DNA of 64,000 bases from JAGQOZ01 sp041399205. GTDB lineage: Bacteria > Planctomycetota > Planctomycetia > Pirellulales > Pirellulaceae. The stretch covers positions 124,001 through 188,000 of the forward strand of contig JAWKTK010000006.1 of assembly GCA_041399205.1 (NCBI GenBank), given 5' to 3'. The position numbers and the translations under genes were made by a program. This document shows, piece by piece, positions 27,067 to 35,970 of the stretch (the stretch's first letter is position 1; each line of letters opens with the position of its first letter). The notes under the pieces are model-generated. The model ran no database searches, was not told the DNA's origin, and was given only the letters and a program-made list of their open reading frames with translations.

Positions 27067-27909
27067 ATGGCAACCTCTACGGACAATCAGGTTCGCCCGT
27101 ACGACTTTCGCAAGCCGTCGCGGTTGCCATTTGAAGTTGAAGAACAATTGCTCGCTTGGCAAGGCATCTTGTCCACCATGATCCAGGACAAACTGGTCGG
27201 ACAATTTCCCTTCGCCACTCGCTGGAAACCACTTCCGCCAGAGACAGTGCGTCCTCACGAAATTTCGGATGAACAAGCCATTGTCTCTTGGTATCTGGAA
27301 ATGGCCGGCTGTGATCTGCCCAGCCTGTTGGTCATTCCCCGCGCTGCGGCGCTCGGCATGGTCTTATCTCAACTAGGCGAAGTCCCCGAAGAAACACCTG
27401 AAGATCGCGAACTCACGGCGTTAGAATTATCCGTCGTCGAACTCCCCATACAGACAATTGCCGATGCCGCAAACGACTCCGAATTAACGTTTGTGCGGAT
27501 GAATAAATTCGACGCGAACCCACGTTACAATTTGACCTACAAAAAGGCCGCGGACCTGGTCGTTGTGCGCTACCAATTGGAACTCCCCTTTGGCGAATTT
27601 GTAATTCGCTGGATCTTGCCCCAAGACGCCGTACTGAGTTTGTTTAGCGGAGGCAACCGCTTCACAAAACTGGACACCATGGAACAGCTGGCCAACGACA
27701 TTCCGTTTGAATTGGTGATTCGCCTGGGCGAAGCCAAAGTCGATGTCGGTGACCTGGCCAACCTGAAAGTGGGCGACGTGATTGTGTTGGACCAGCGAGT
27801 GACCGATTTGCTGGAAGCCTACATCGACCAAGACTTGGTCTTTCTGGGAAGCCCTGGACGCGTCGGCAATCGACAGGCGTTTCAGATTGAAACGGTTACA
27901 GAAGAGTAA
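27067..27909 (+). CDS. fliM: Flagellar motor switch protein FliM, lacking CheY-binding N-terminus
   Basis: 280 residues, shorter than the usual ~320-330. It builds the C-ring wall. It begins directly with VRPYDFRKPSRLPFE, the start of the CheC-like middle domain. The LSQxEIDALL segment that binds phosphorylated CheY is missing, and the open frame upstream (to 27013) does not supply it. The middle domain runs to about residue 195. The SpoA domain (DIPFELVIRLGEAKVDVGDLANLKVGDVIVLD) occupies about 205-280. It is the last gene of the operon and is followed by a convergent tRNA gene. Confidence 0.9.
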   Translation: MATSTDNQVRPYDFRKPSRLPFEVEEQLLAWQGILSTMIQDKLVGQFPFATRWKPLPPETVRPHEISDEQAIVSWYLEMAGCDLPSLLVIPRAAALGMVLSQLGEVPEETPEDRELTALELSVVELPIQTIADAANDSELTFVRMNKFDANPRYNLTYKKAADLVVVRYQLELPFGEFVIRWILPQDAVLSLFSGGNRFTKLDTMEQLANDIPFELVIRLGEAKVDVGDLANLKVGDVIVLDQRVTDLLEAYIDQDLVFLGSPGRVGNRQAFQIETVTEE

Positions 27910-28039
27910 CTATATCTCCGGCTGCGGTAAAAAATTCTGAAAGCAGCGGTTGGACAGGCGACAACTTTCGCCAATCTTGGGCGACGCAGAAATGCCGCTA
28001 TCACACCGGCGATAGCGTTTGCCGATAGCAAGAAAAGAG

Positions 28040-28126
28040 CGGAGAGGACAGGATTCGAACCTGCGGACCCGTTTCCGGGTCACCGATTTAGCAAACCGGC
28101 GCTTTCGACCACTCAGCCACCTCTCC
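28040..28126 (-). tRNA. tRNA-Ser (anticodon GCU)
   Basis: 87-nt class II tRNA read on the minus strand. The acceptor arm GGAGAGG pairs with CCTCTCC, with discriminator G. The D-arm region GGCTGAGTGGTCGAAAGC, anticodon stem-loop CCGGTTTGCTAAACCGG with anticodon GCT, a long variable arm (GACCCGGAAACGGGTC) and T-arm AGGTTCGAATCCT are all visible. The 3' CCA is not encoded. It reads AGC and AGU codons. Confidence 0.97.
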
Positions 28127-28282
28127 GGGACTGACAAAAGGAACTTGCGTTCCTTTTGGACCCGTATTGTTATGGATTCGCCGATTTGTCGCAAGCCAGG
28201 TCACGACGTGAAAATCGGAAATGCACGGCGTTTTTTCCACCGTTCAGAGCCTCGTTTTCGGCAAAAACCTCGCAATGACTTG

Positions 28283-29968
28283 ATGCCCATGATTCGCTCC
28301 CTTTCCCTAGTTACCTGTCTGGTTTTGCTGTCGTTGGATGGTCTGACCAGTTCTGCGACACCTCCCGGTGGTAGCGGCACCATTCGTGACAGCTTGCCAC
28401 CGGCGGTGGATCGTGAACATGCCGTCCAGACGATCACGGTGCGCGAACTACAGAATCACGTACAAGTGCTGGCGGACGACACATTTGAAGGCCGCAAAGC
28501 CGGCACTCGAGGCGGCCACGTGGCGGCCGGATTCTTGCGACAGTGGATGCAACGATCATTGGAACCCGCTGGCGAACAGGGCTTCGATCAACCATTTGGT
28601 GCGAACATGCGAAACCTCTTGGGCCAGATCCACGGGACCGATCCTGAGCTTCGCCACGAAGTCATCTTAATTGGCGCTCATTATGACCACGTCGGTTACG
28701 GTTCGGAAAAAAACAGCTTTGGACCTTTCGGTTACGTTCACAATGGCGCGGATGACAACGCCAGCGGCACGGCGGTTTTGCTGGAGCTGATGGATGCCAT
28801 GCACCAAATGAAAACGCCGCCGCGACGAACGATTGTCTTCGCATTTTGGGATGGCGAAGAAGACGGAATGTTAGGTTCGCGCTATTGGGTCCAAAATTCG
28901 ACGATTGAAAGGGATCGCATTCGCTTGGCCGTCAACCTGGATATGGTCGGTCGCCTTCGTTCCAACAAGATGGAAGTCATTGCCAGCCGCAGCCTACCTG
29001 GCTTGCGGCGTTGGATTAGCAACGCGAATCAGACGACTCGCCTGCAACTCGATTTCAAATGGACCATTGAAGACAACAGCGACCACTATTCTTTCTTGGA
29101 ACAACAAATCCCGTCTGTGATGTTTCATACTGGCCTGCACGACGACTATCATCGGCCCAGCGACGACGTCCACCTGCTAAACGTCGACGGTATGCAGCAA
29201 GTGGCCCAAGTGATTTTCCATTCGCTGTTGGACGTAGCCAACTCGCAACAGTTACCCGACTTTCGGCCCGATGCGTTGCACGAAACCGAACAGCATCGCC
29301 AAGCGTTCGAAGCCAATCAGATCGCCTATCCCGCTCGGTTCGGCATTTCTTGGCAAGAAGACGCCAGCCAAGGTGCCGTGATCCAATCGGTTGACGCGAA
29401 TTCGCCCGCTCATTTTGCCGGACTCCAAAACGGCGACATCATTCAACAGCTGGACGGTCGTGACGTGACCGATTCCAATTGGCTGCAGTTGGAATTGATG
29501 CGAGCGACCTCGGTGCGATTAAAAATCAGCAGGCCTGTCGAATCGGCTTGGTGGGAAACTAATATCCAGCTGCAGGGACGTCCGTGCATGTGGGGCATGT
29601 TTTGGCGAGAAGACTCGGCCGAACCTGGTTGCGTTACCGTCAGTCGTATTCTTCCTGGTAGTCCGGCGGACGAAGCGGGATTGCGAATCCGAGATCGTAT
29701 CTACCAGCACCAAGGCCGTACCTTTGAAGATGGAAATCAATTGGGAAGCTGGATGCAAGTAGACGAAGATCACGAACTTTTGATTGAACGATCTGGCGTA
29801 TTGCAATCGGTCACCATTCGCGCTGCAGCGGTGTCACCTTCGAACAGCACGGATTCGCCCGCCATCGCGGAACCGACACTGCCAGTCTCCATCAAGTCCG
29901 TTCCGTCGCGTCGCGCAGAAGAAGATTCTTCCAATTCGCAATTGATTCATTCTAGGCTGCCCAAATAG
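28283..29968 (+). CDS. Secreted M28 family metallopeptidase with two PDZ domains
   Basis: 561 residues with a signal peptide (MIRSLSLVTCLVLLSLDG). The M28 aminopeptidase domain (about 45-310) shows every zinc-site element: GAHYDHVG, NGADDNASGT, WDGEEDGMLGS, NLDMVGRL and FHTGLHDDYHRPSDD. Two PDZ domains follow: one around SWQEDASQGAVIQSVDANSPAHFAGLQNGDII, and a second around SRILPGSPADEAGLRIRDRI. The start is the ATG at 28283 (a second lies two codons on); the frame is open upstream but runs through the tRNA gene. Its last 22 bases overlap the convergent apbE. It probably cleaves peptides in the periplasm or outside. Confidence 0.92.
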   Translation: MPMIRSLSLVTCLVLLSLDGLTSSATPPGGSGTIRDSLPPAVDREHAVQTITVRELQNHVQVLADDTFEGRKAGTRGGHVAAGFLRQWMQRSLEPAGEQGFDQPFGANMRNLLGQIHGTDPELRHEVILIGAHYDHVGYGSEKNSFGPFGYVHNGADDNASGTAVLLELMDAMHQMKTPPRRTIVFAFWDGEEDGMLGSRYWVQNSTIERDRIRLAVNLDMVGRLRSNKMEVIASRSLPGLRRWISNANQTTRLQLDFKWTIEDNSDHYSFLEQQIPSVMFHTGLHDDYHRPSDDVHLLNVDGMQQVAQVIFHSLLDVANSQQLPDFRPDALHETEQHRQAFEANQIAYPARFGISWQEDASQGAVIQSVDANSPAHFAGLQNGDIIQQLDGRDVTDSNWLQLELMRATSVRLKISRPVESAWWETNIQLQGRPCMWGMFWREDSAEPGCVTVSRILPGSPADEAGLRIRDRIYQHQGRTFEDGNQLGSWMQVDEDHELLIERSGVLQSVTIRAAAVSPSNSTDSPAIAEPTLPVSIKSVPSRRAEEDSSNSQLIHSRLPK

Positions 29969-31038
29969 CGATTGAAACCGGGCGAACGGCGTTGCCGCAC
30001 GAGTTGCTCGGCGGGTTCGCGCCACACAAAATACGCGTCTACCGAATCCAGCGTATCGAGCCACGAAAAACTCTTGCTGGGCCCCATCACCGTCACGGCG
30101 GAAGCCAACGCATCGGCCTGCATACCGGTGGGCGCGATAACCGTCACGCTGGACGTTCGCTGCAAACCGGTGCCGGTCTTGGGATCAATGATATGGGAAT
30201 ATCGACGTCCGTCGATTTCTACGAATTGAAACACGTCGCCGGATGTTGCGACGGCTTGGTTCGAAAGCACCAATGTCATCGGTTCGGGCAGTTTTTCGCC
30301 ATGGGGATTTTCGTCGGCATTCAACGGCAAGATTATCACTCGCCAGCCGGACGTCCCTGGCGGCGCCCGCGACACTGCGATATCGCCGCCGCCGTTGACC
30401 ATCGCCGCTTGGATTCCATTGTCCGCCATCGCCGTCAGCGCTTGGTCTAACGCATGGCCTTTGGCGATGCCGCCCAAGTCGATTTGCACATTGGGTTTGG
30501 CAATTCGCACAGTGTTTGCTTGCGCATCGACCTGAATGGCGTCGACGCCGACGGTTTGCATTGCCTCGGCCAAGAGTTCTGGCTCGGGAAGTTGCTGCCG
30601 CCGTCTCGCTCGCCGCCAAAGCTTGGTCACTTGGCCCAACGTAATGTCAAAGGCACCATTGGTTTGTTGATGCGTTTCCAATGACGCCGACAATACTCGA
30701 CACAGGTCAGCGCTGGCCGGAACCGGTTGTTGGTGCGGTGCCGAGCGACACAACTGGTTGAGTTCGCTGTCTGTTTTGTAGTTGCTTAGTCGCTGGTCGA
30801 TTTCCGCGATGCGATCGAATGCGGCTCGAAACGCGTGCTTGGCGGATGATTCGTTACACGCATAAGCGGTCAATTCGAATTGTGTTCCCATGTGGCGTTC
30901 GGCTGCCGAATAGCGTCGCTGGTTCGGTTCGTCTGGTTCGGTTGCCAGTACCGGCGCCGCCAGAACACTGAACACCAGCCAAAGGAACTGCCAAGTAGCC
31001 CCGAACTTGGCAAGAATATTCTTCGCGTTACCGACCAT
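29947..31038 (-). CDS. apbE: FAD:protein FMN transferase (ApbE family)
   Basis: 363 residues. Transfers FMN from FAD onto a Thr/Ser of target proteins such as NqrB/C-type subunits, on the periplasmic side. A signal-like segment (LWLVFSVLAAPVLA) near residues 17-30 is followed by MGTQFELTAYA, then INQRLSNYKTDSELNQL-like and GGIAKGHALD motifs. MVNGGGDIAVS and YSHIIDPKTG provide the FAD-binding and metal-binding residues. The start at 31036-31038 is chosen for the export signal; the frame is open to 31284. No obvious flavoprotein target is in the window. Confidence 0.9.
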   Translation of the reverse strand: MVGNAKNILAKFGATWQFLWLVFSVLAAPVLATEPDEPNQRRYSAAERHMGTQFELTAYACNESSAKHAFRAAFDRIAEIDQRLSNYKTDSELNQLCRSAPHQQPVPASADLCRVLSASLETHQQTNGAFDITLGQVTKLWRRARRRQQLPEPELLAEAMQTVGVDAIQVDAQANTVRIAKPNVQIDLGGIAKGHALDQALTAMADNGIQAAMVNGGGDIAVSRAPPGTSGWRVIILPLNADENPHGEKLPEPMTLVLSNQAVATSGDVFQFVEIDGRRYSHIIDPKTGTGLQRTSSVTVIAPTGMQADALASAVTVMGPSKSFSWLDTLDSVDAYFVWREPAEQLVRQRRSPGFNRYLGSLE

Positions 31039-31426
31039 CACTTCGATTCGCCCCGTTTCCCTGACCGACACCAGACGAAGATGTCGGTCAAGCGACTTCG
31101 GCGAAATTGAATTTGGGGTTCCAGCCAAGTCGGCGGTAAACACTCGGGCCAGGAAGTACGATAACATTTCCAAAGCTCTGCAGTAGTAAGTAGTTAGGTC
31201 GAAAACGGTAGCTCGTTCCATGGTACTTGATGTTAACAAGTCTTCGCAAAAGTATTGGTCGTTGTTAGACAAGTTGACTGCCAAATGGTGCCGGAGTTTC
31301 GTATAATGCGAAGTCTACCGAAGCGGTGCAAATCGCAATGAATCGTCCTTTGGGAATAACTTACTCGATTGCACCGCCCCTCCAAGAATCGCCCTCCCAC
31401 TCAGTTTGAATTTTAGGAGACTCTGA
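31039..31426. other. Intergenic region between apbE and the oxidoreductase
   Basis: A 388-bp divergent gap. A TATAAT hexamer at 31302-31307 and a TTGACT at 31273-31278 lie in the + orientation, but 23 bp apart, which is too far for a standard pair. TTTTAGGAG before 31427 is the oxidoreductase ribosome binding site. I see no small gene here. Confidence 0.4.
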
Positions 31427-32761
31427 ATGAACGGAAAACGTCCGCAAGAAACATCCACTTCGTCTCGTCGTAACTTTATCAAGAATTCTGGTCTTCTGGT
31501 GGCTGGCAGCGCTGTTGCCAGCCAGTTAACGCTGGCGCGTTCCGCTCACGCCTTTGGCGCGGACGACACGATCAAGATTGGAGTGATTGGCTGTGGTGGT
31601 CGAGGTAGCGGTGCAACAATCCAAGCGTTGAATACCGAAGGCCCTACAAAACTGATTGCCATGGGCGACGCGTTTGATAATCGCCTGCAAGGCAGTCTAC
31701 GAGGGATCAAAGCGCAACACGGCGAAAAAGTGGACGTTCCGGAAGAACGCCAATTCGTTGGTTTTGACGCGTATGAAAAAGTGTTGGCCACCGACATTGA
31801 TTTGGTCATCCTGGCCACACCGCCCGGCTTTCGACCCCTTCACGTGGAAGCCGCCATCAAGGCCGGCAAACACGTCTTCATGGAAAAGCCGGTCGCCGTG
31901 GATGCCGCGGGTGTTCGCCGAGTGCTGGAAGCAACCAAGCAAGCCAAAGAAAAGAATTTGGCGTTGGCCGTCGGTTTGCAACGTCGCCATGAACGCGCCT
32001 ACATGGAAGGTATCAAGCGACTACAAGACGGTGCCATTGGCGATATTTTGGTCACGCGAGCCTACTGGAACGGTGACGGCGTTTGGGTGAATCCTCGGCG
32101 AAAAGATGAAACCGAAATGACGTACCAGATGCGTAACTGGTACTATTTCAATTGGTTGTGCGGCGATCATATTGTCGAACAACACATTCACAACTTGGAC
32201 GTCATCAATTGGCTGAAGAACGGCTATCCCGTGGACGCTCAGGGCCAAGGTGGTCGGCAAGTCAGAACGTCCATCGATTATGGTGAAATCTTTGATCATC
32301 ACGTGGTCGAATTCACCTATGCGGATGGTTCCAAGATGATTAGCCAATGTCCTCACATTCCTGGTGCGTGGAACAGCGTGTCCGAATTCGCTCATGGCAC
32401 CAAGGGCAACGCCGACATCAGTGGAGCTCGTTTCACTGATCATTCCGGCTCGGAGCTTTGGGCGTATGGTCGAGGCGGTCGTGATGGCCATCAGCAAGAA
32501 CATCACGATCTAGTTGCTTCGCTGCGAAAAGGCGAAATCCCCAACGAAGGTGAATATGGCGCACTGAGCACCATGACATCCATCTTTGGCCGTATGGCGA
32601 CCTATTCGGGCAAGAAGATCAAGTGGGAAGACGCGTTGAATTCGAATCTGGTGATTTCGCCAGTGGATAAATTCCGCAGCTTTGATGACGTGCCTCCCGT
32701 GCTTCCCAAAGAAGATGGTTCGTATGAAATCCCCAAACCTGGCACCACCGAAGTGATCTAG
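31427..32761 (+). CDS. Tat-exported Gfo/Idh/MocA family oxidoreductase
   Basis: 444 residues. The leader SRRNFIKNSGLLVAGSAVASQL has the twin-arginine pattern, so the folded NAD(P)-bound enzyme is exported. The Rossmann domain begins at IKIGVIGCGGRGSGA; FMEKPVAVDAAGVRRVLEA carries the EKP motif of the family. The C-terminal alpha/beta domain includes NWYYFNWLCGDHIVEQHIHNLDVINW, with the histidines typical of these enzymes. Substrates are probably sugars or polyols; the specific one cannot be read from the sequence. Planctomycetes carry many paralogues. AGGAG precedes the start and a strong terminator follows. Confidence 0.93.
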   Translation: MNGKRPQETSTSSRRNFIKNSGLLVAGSAVASQLTLARSAHAFGADDTIKIGVIGCGGRGSGATIQALNTEGPTKLIAMGDAFDNRLQGSLRGIKAQHGEKVDVPEERQFVGFDAYEKVLATDIDLVILATPPGFRPLHVEAAIKAGKHVFMEKPVAVDAAGVRRVLEATKQAKEKNLALAVGLQRRHERAYMEGIKRLQDGAIGDILVTRAYWNGDGVWVNPRRKDETEMTYQMRNWYYFNWLCGDHIVEQHIHNLDVINWLKNGYPVDAQGQGGRQVRTSIDYGEIFDHHVVEFTYADGSKMISQCPHIPGAWNSVSEFAHGTKGNADISGARFTDHSGSELWAYGRGGRDGHQQEHHDLVASLRKGEIPNEGEYGALSTMTSIFGRMATYSGKKIKWEDALNSNLVISPVDKFRSFDDVPPVLPKEDGSYEIPKPGTTEVI

Positions 32762-32791
32762 GTTCGGCTGATTTTCAATTTAATTTGACCC

Positions 32792-32825
32792 AAAGGCCGC
32801 CCGAATTCGAGCGGCCTTTGTTCGT
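32792..32825 (+). terminator. Rho-independent-type terminator after the oxidoreductase gene
   Basis: Perfect 9-bp arms AAAGGCCGC (32792-32800) and GCGGCCTTT (32811-32819) enclose a CGAATTCG inner palindrome. TTGTTCGTTT follows. The hairpin starts 31 bases after the oxidoreductase stop and separates it from the adaptor gene. Confidence 0.85.
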
Positions 32826-32880
32826 TTAGACTTTACCTGGCTAGGTTGATTGTTTTGACTGTTGCGTCGAGGAGTTTCTG

Positions 32881-34182
32881 ATGATGATTCGGTGTTGTTT
32901 TTTGTGTTTGTTTTTGATGACAGTAAGCGTCGCGGCTCAAGAATCGTCCCCGGCGGCACAACCAGCGGAAGAAGCGTCTACTTCGTCCAAGCCAGAAAAG
33001 AAAAGTGAACCTGCGACGGAACAAGAAAAGAAGGACGCACCGGCGGCGGAAACCAAGGCCGTCCCAGAGCCCATCAAATTAGAGGGCGTATTCACTTCGA
33101 CCGAAATCCAAGAATTGCTGGCAGATACCGAACAGATCAAGACGTTTACCGTTGACCGAACTTTGTCACACGGAACTCGCGTCACCCAAGGTCAAACGGT
33201 GATTTGGTTTGACGCCGACGAACTGCACGAGTCTCATGAAACGGCAGTGCGAGATCGTCAGTTGGCGGAGATCGCCATGGAAGAATTGCACCTCAACCAC
33301 GAACAAGCTGGGCGAATGCGAGAACTGGAACGCGAAGCTGCCGAACGGACTTTTCGCGACGCGCGTCAAGAATTTGAAAACTTCATGCACGTGGACAAAG
33401 AACGTCAAATTGCCACGGCCGAATTCAGCTTGGAATCTTCGCAAGCCAGCTTGGAATATGCCACGGAAGAACTAGAACAGTTGGAGCAAATGTACAAAGA
33501 GGATGAACTGACCGAAGAGTCAGAAGAGATTGTCCTGAAGCGAGCTCGTCGCAGCGTGGAAGCCGCCCAATTCAGCCTGGAATCCGCAGAAATCCGAACT
33601 GCCAGGACCTTAGAGCAAACGATTCCACGAGAAGAAGAAGCTCAGAAAACCAACATAATGAAGGCCGAACTGACACATACCAAAGCGATGCGAACCTTGG
33701 AATTGGCGGCGCAAAAACAGCAGATGGAATTCGAAAAGGAACAACGCAAACTGGAAACGCAAATCCAGGATCTGGAAACGACGATCCAAGAAACCGAACG
33801 CCCCGAACTGAAGGCTCAGGTCGATGGAATCTTCTATTTTGGTAAGCTGAATAATGGCAAACTGGGTGACAAGCCTGCCGAAATCAATCCGGGTGATTCG
33901 GTGACCAGCCAACAAGTGGTGGCCACGATTGTGAACGACGAAAAGCTGATCGTTTCGCTGGAAGTTCCCGAAAAGCACTTTCGTCAAATTCGCGAAGGAG
34001 ATGTGGCTCAAGTGACCGCGGCCAGCCATCCCGATCACGCAATCACCGCCGTCGTGCTGTCAATTTCGCAAGTGCCTGTTTCCAATGGCAAATTCGCTTG
34101 TGAACTGCGAATCCGAGATATGGGTGCCGTCCATGTAGTTCCAGGCATGACCTGCAATGTGGAATTCAGCGTCCGAGACTGA
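32881..34182 (+). CDS. HlyD/RND-type periplasmic adaptor-like protein
   Basis: 433 residues with a signal peptide (CCFLCLFLMTVSVAAQ) and a charged Ala/Glu/Lys-rich linker to about residue 60. Two half-lipoyl segments flank a very long coiled coil (about 120-310, EERE/LEQ heptads). The second half (ERPELKAQVDGIFYFG...GDSVTSQQVVATIVN) and a beta-barrel (LIVSLEVPEKHFRQIREGDVAQVTAASHPDH) follow. This order is that of membrane fusion proteins in tripartite pumps. No transporter or TolC is adjacent. The next gene, a repeat protein, starts 58 bp later on the same strand and may be cotranscribed. Confidence 0.77.
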   Translation: MMIRCCFLCLFLMTVSVAAQESSPAAQPAEEASTSSKPEKKSEPATEQEKKDAPAAETKAVPEPIKLEGVFTSTEIQELLADTEQIKTFTVDRTLSHGTRVTQGQTVIWFDADELHESHETAVRDRQLAEIAMEELHLNHEQAGRMRELEREAAERTFRDARQEFENFMHVDKERQIATAEFSLESSQASLEYATEELEQLEQMYKEDELTEESEEIVLKRARRSVEAAQFSLESAEIRTARTLEQTIPREEEAQKTNIMKAELTHTKAMRTLELAAQKQQMEFEKEQRKLETQIQDLETTIQETERPELKAQVDGIFYFGKLNNGKLGDKPAEINPGDSVTSQQVVATIVNDEKLIVSLEVPEKHFRQIREGDVAQVTAASHPDHAITAVVLSISQVPVSNGKFACELRIRDMGAVHVVPGMTCNVEFSVRD

Positions 34183-34240
34183 ACGAGCTCTTCCAGTTGT
34201 GCAACGTTGCCTTGGATCGAAATGCAAAGCGAGTCGAGTT

Positions 34241-35449
34241 ATGAACAAGTCGCATTGGTTGGTCGTGTTTGCTATTGCGCTGATTTCGTTTGGCCATTCT
34301 GAAGTCCGAGCCGAAGAGGCGGCGGCCTCGGCGATTTTGGACGAGCCCTACGATTTCAGTCAGCCTCCCACGCTGCCGCAAGTAGATGCTCCTTCGGCCG
34401 AAACGGTACAGGAATCGATGCAACGTGGCATCGCCTTCTTGGTGGAACATCAGAATGAAAACGGATCGTGGGGTTCGGCCACGCATACCAAAGGACTCAA
34501 CATTTACGCGCCGGTCCCTGGTGCGCATGACGCGTTTCGCTGCGCCACCACTTCGCTGTGCATTTCTGCGCTACTAGAAGTGGCCGCCGAGAATGCTGAC
34601 GCCGCGCAGGCAGTAGACCGTGCCGAACAATGGCTGTTTTCTCATTTGGACGAACTAAAACGCGCTACCGGTGACGCCATTTACAACGTCTGGGGACATG
34701 CCTATTCGATTCAAGCTCTGGTGCGCATGCGAAGTCGTATTCCCGAAGATTCGGCGCGCATTCACAAGATTGACGAATTGATTCGCAAGCAATTTGACAT
34801 GTTAACTCGCTACGAATCGGTCGATGGCGGCTGGGGCTATTACGACATGCGCTATCAAGCACAACGTCCTACGTCGGATTCCATCAGCTTTGTCAACGGA
34901 GCCGTATTGATTGCGTTTGACGAAGCCAAACAAGTGGGCCTGGCGCCGCCAGAACGCATTGTAAAACGAGCCATCGCGGCCACGTTGCGACAACAGAAGC
35001 CTGATTTTAGTTATTTGTATGGCGAATACCTCAAGAACCAGCCGATGCGAGGTATCAATCGACCGGGTGGGAGTTTGGGACGCAGCCAATGTTGCAACAT
35101 TGCTTTGCGTCGCTGGGGCGATGAACGCATCACCGACAACGTACTGAAGAATTGGCTGTACCGGCTGTACGTTCGCAACGGATGGTTAGATATCGGACGC
35201 AAACGGCCGATTCCGCATGAAGCGTGGTTTCAGGTGGCAGGCTACTTTTACTACTATGGCCACTACTACGGCGCACTGTGCATTGAATCTCTTCCGCAAG
35301 AGGAACGCGAACCGTATCAGCAGATGCTGGCCAAGTTGATTATTGATCGCCAAGAAAAGAACGGCAGTTGGTGGGATTACCCGCTGTACAACTACCATCC
35401 TTCGTACGGAACGGCCTTCGCGCTAATGACGCTGCACCGTTGCCAATAG
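34241..35449 (+). CDS. Secreted protein with prenyltransferase/squalene-cyclase-type repeats
   Basis: 402 residues with a signal peptide (WLVVFAIALISFGHSEVRA). QW-type repeats of the alpha/alpha barrel are visible: GIAFLVEHQNENGSWG near residue 65, YESVDGGWGYYDMR near 193, and IDRQEKNGSWWDYPLYNYHPSYGTAFALMTL at the end. Cyclases of this fold work on membranes in the cytoplasm and carry DxDD or similar acid motifs. None is visible here and the protein appears exported, so a binding or structural role seems more likely than terpene cyclisation. The start is the ATG at 34241; the frame is open to 34157. Confidence 0.72.
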   Translation: MNKSHWLVVFAIALISFGHSEVRAEEAAASAILDEPYDFSQPPTLPQVDAPSAETVQESMQRGIAFLVEHQNENGSWGSATHTKGLNIYAPVPGAHDAFRCATTSLCISALLEVAAENADAAQAVDRAEQWLFSHLDELKRATGDAIYNVWGHAYSIQALVRMRSRIPEDSARIHKIDELIRKQFDMLTRYESVDGGWGYYDMRYQAQRPTSDSISFVNGAVLIAFDEAKQVGLAPPERIVKRAIAATLRQQKPDFSYLYGEYLKNQPMRGINRPGGSLGRSQCCNIALRRWGDERITDNVLKNWLYRLYVRNGWLDIGRKRPIPHEAWFQVAGYFYYYGHYYGALCIESLPQEEREPYQQMLAKLIIDRQEKNGSWWDYPLYNYHPSYGTAFALMTLHRCQ

Positions 35450-35467
35450 CCGGCAACGGAACGTTCG

Positions 35468-35905
35468 CTACACAACTACTTCCATGTTGGCGGTGGCGCT
35501 AAGCGGAGGAATTTCGCCGCTTTTTTCCAGGCGAACTGCTTCATCGTAGATTTCCTGGAAGCCGGACCGAAGCGTTTCCAAGACCTGGACGCCGGCCTGC
35601 ATTTTGGCGACATCCATGGTCAGTAGACTGTGCTGCACGAATTCTAGCAACTGATCAAATCGTTCCGCCATTTCTTGATAGCGAAAATTCAGACCGTTGC
35701 GAAGTTCTGAAATCAAGCGCACCGATTTCAGCAGCACAGGCGATGCACCGCTGCCATTAGCGGAAGTCCCGGCCAACGCTTCAACGTCCGCAATCGCTTG
35801 TTGCGAATTCATGATCGAAGCGTCATACAACTTCAACAGCATATCAATACGCGTCCACGAAGTTGCTTCACCGCTCTGGTAGTATTTTCCCAGATTCTTC
35901 TTCAT
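35468..35905 (-). CDS. fliS: Flagellin chaperone FliS-like protein
   Basis: 145 residues, helical. The first helix WTRIDMLLKLYDASIMNSQQAIADVEAL corresponds to the FliS segment with its conserved L-Y-D triad. FliS binds the disordered C-terminus of flagellin in the cytoplasm and prevents premature polymerisation. It lies directly downstream of fliD and flagellin on the same strand, as in most flagellated bacteria. Identity is low, so position is a major part of the call. Confidence 0.75.
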   Translation of the reverse strand: MKKNLGKYYQSGEATSWTRIDMLLKLYDASIMNSQQAIADVEALAGTSANGSGASPVLLKSVRLISELRNGLNFRYQEMAERFDQLLEFVQHSLLTMDVAKMQAGVQVLETLRSGFQEIYDEAVRLEKSGEIPPLSATANMEVVV

Positions 35906-35970
35906 CGAATTGTCCTGCCCCGATCAATAGAAAAGCGTTTGCTTGATTCGTTAGATGGAAAGATGTGTAA

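Noticed and set aside
28019..28282. Longer N-terminus for the M28 peptidase
   Set aside because: This stretch overlaps the tRNA-Ser gene, and a signal peptide begins at 28283.
31273..31307. TTGACT/TATAAT promoter for the oxidoreductase gene
   Set aside because: The hexamers are 23 bp apart, beyond the normal 16-18 bp spacing; only the -10-like element is noted.
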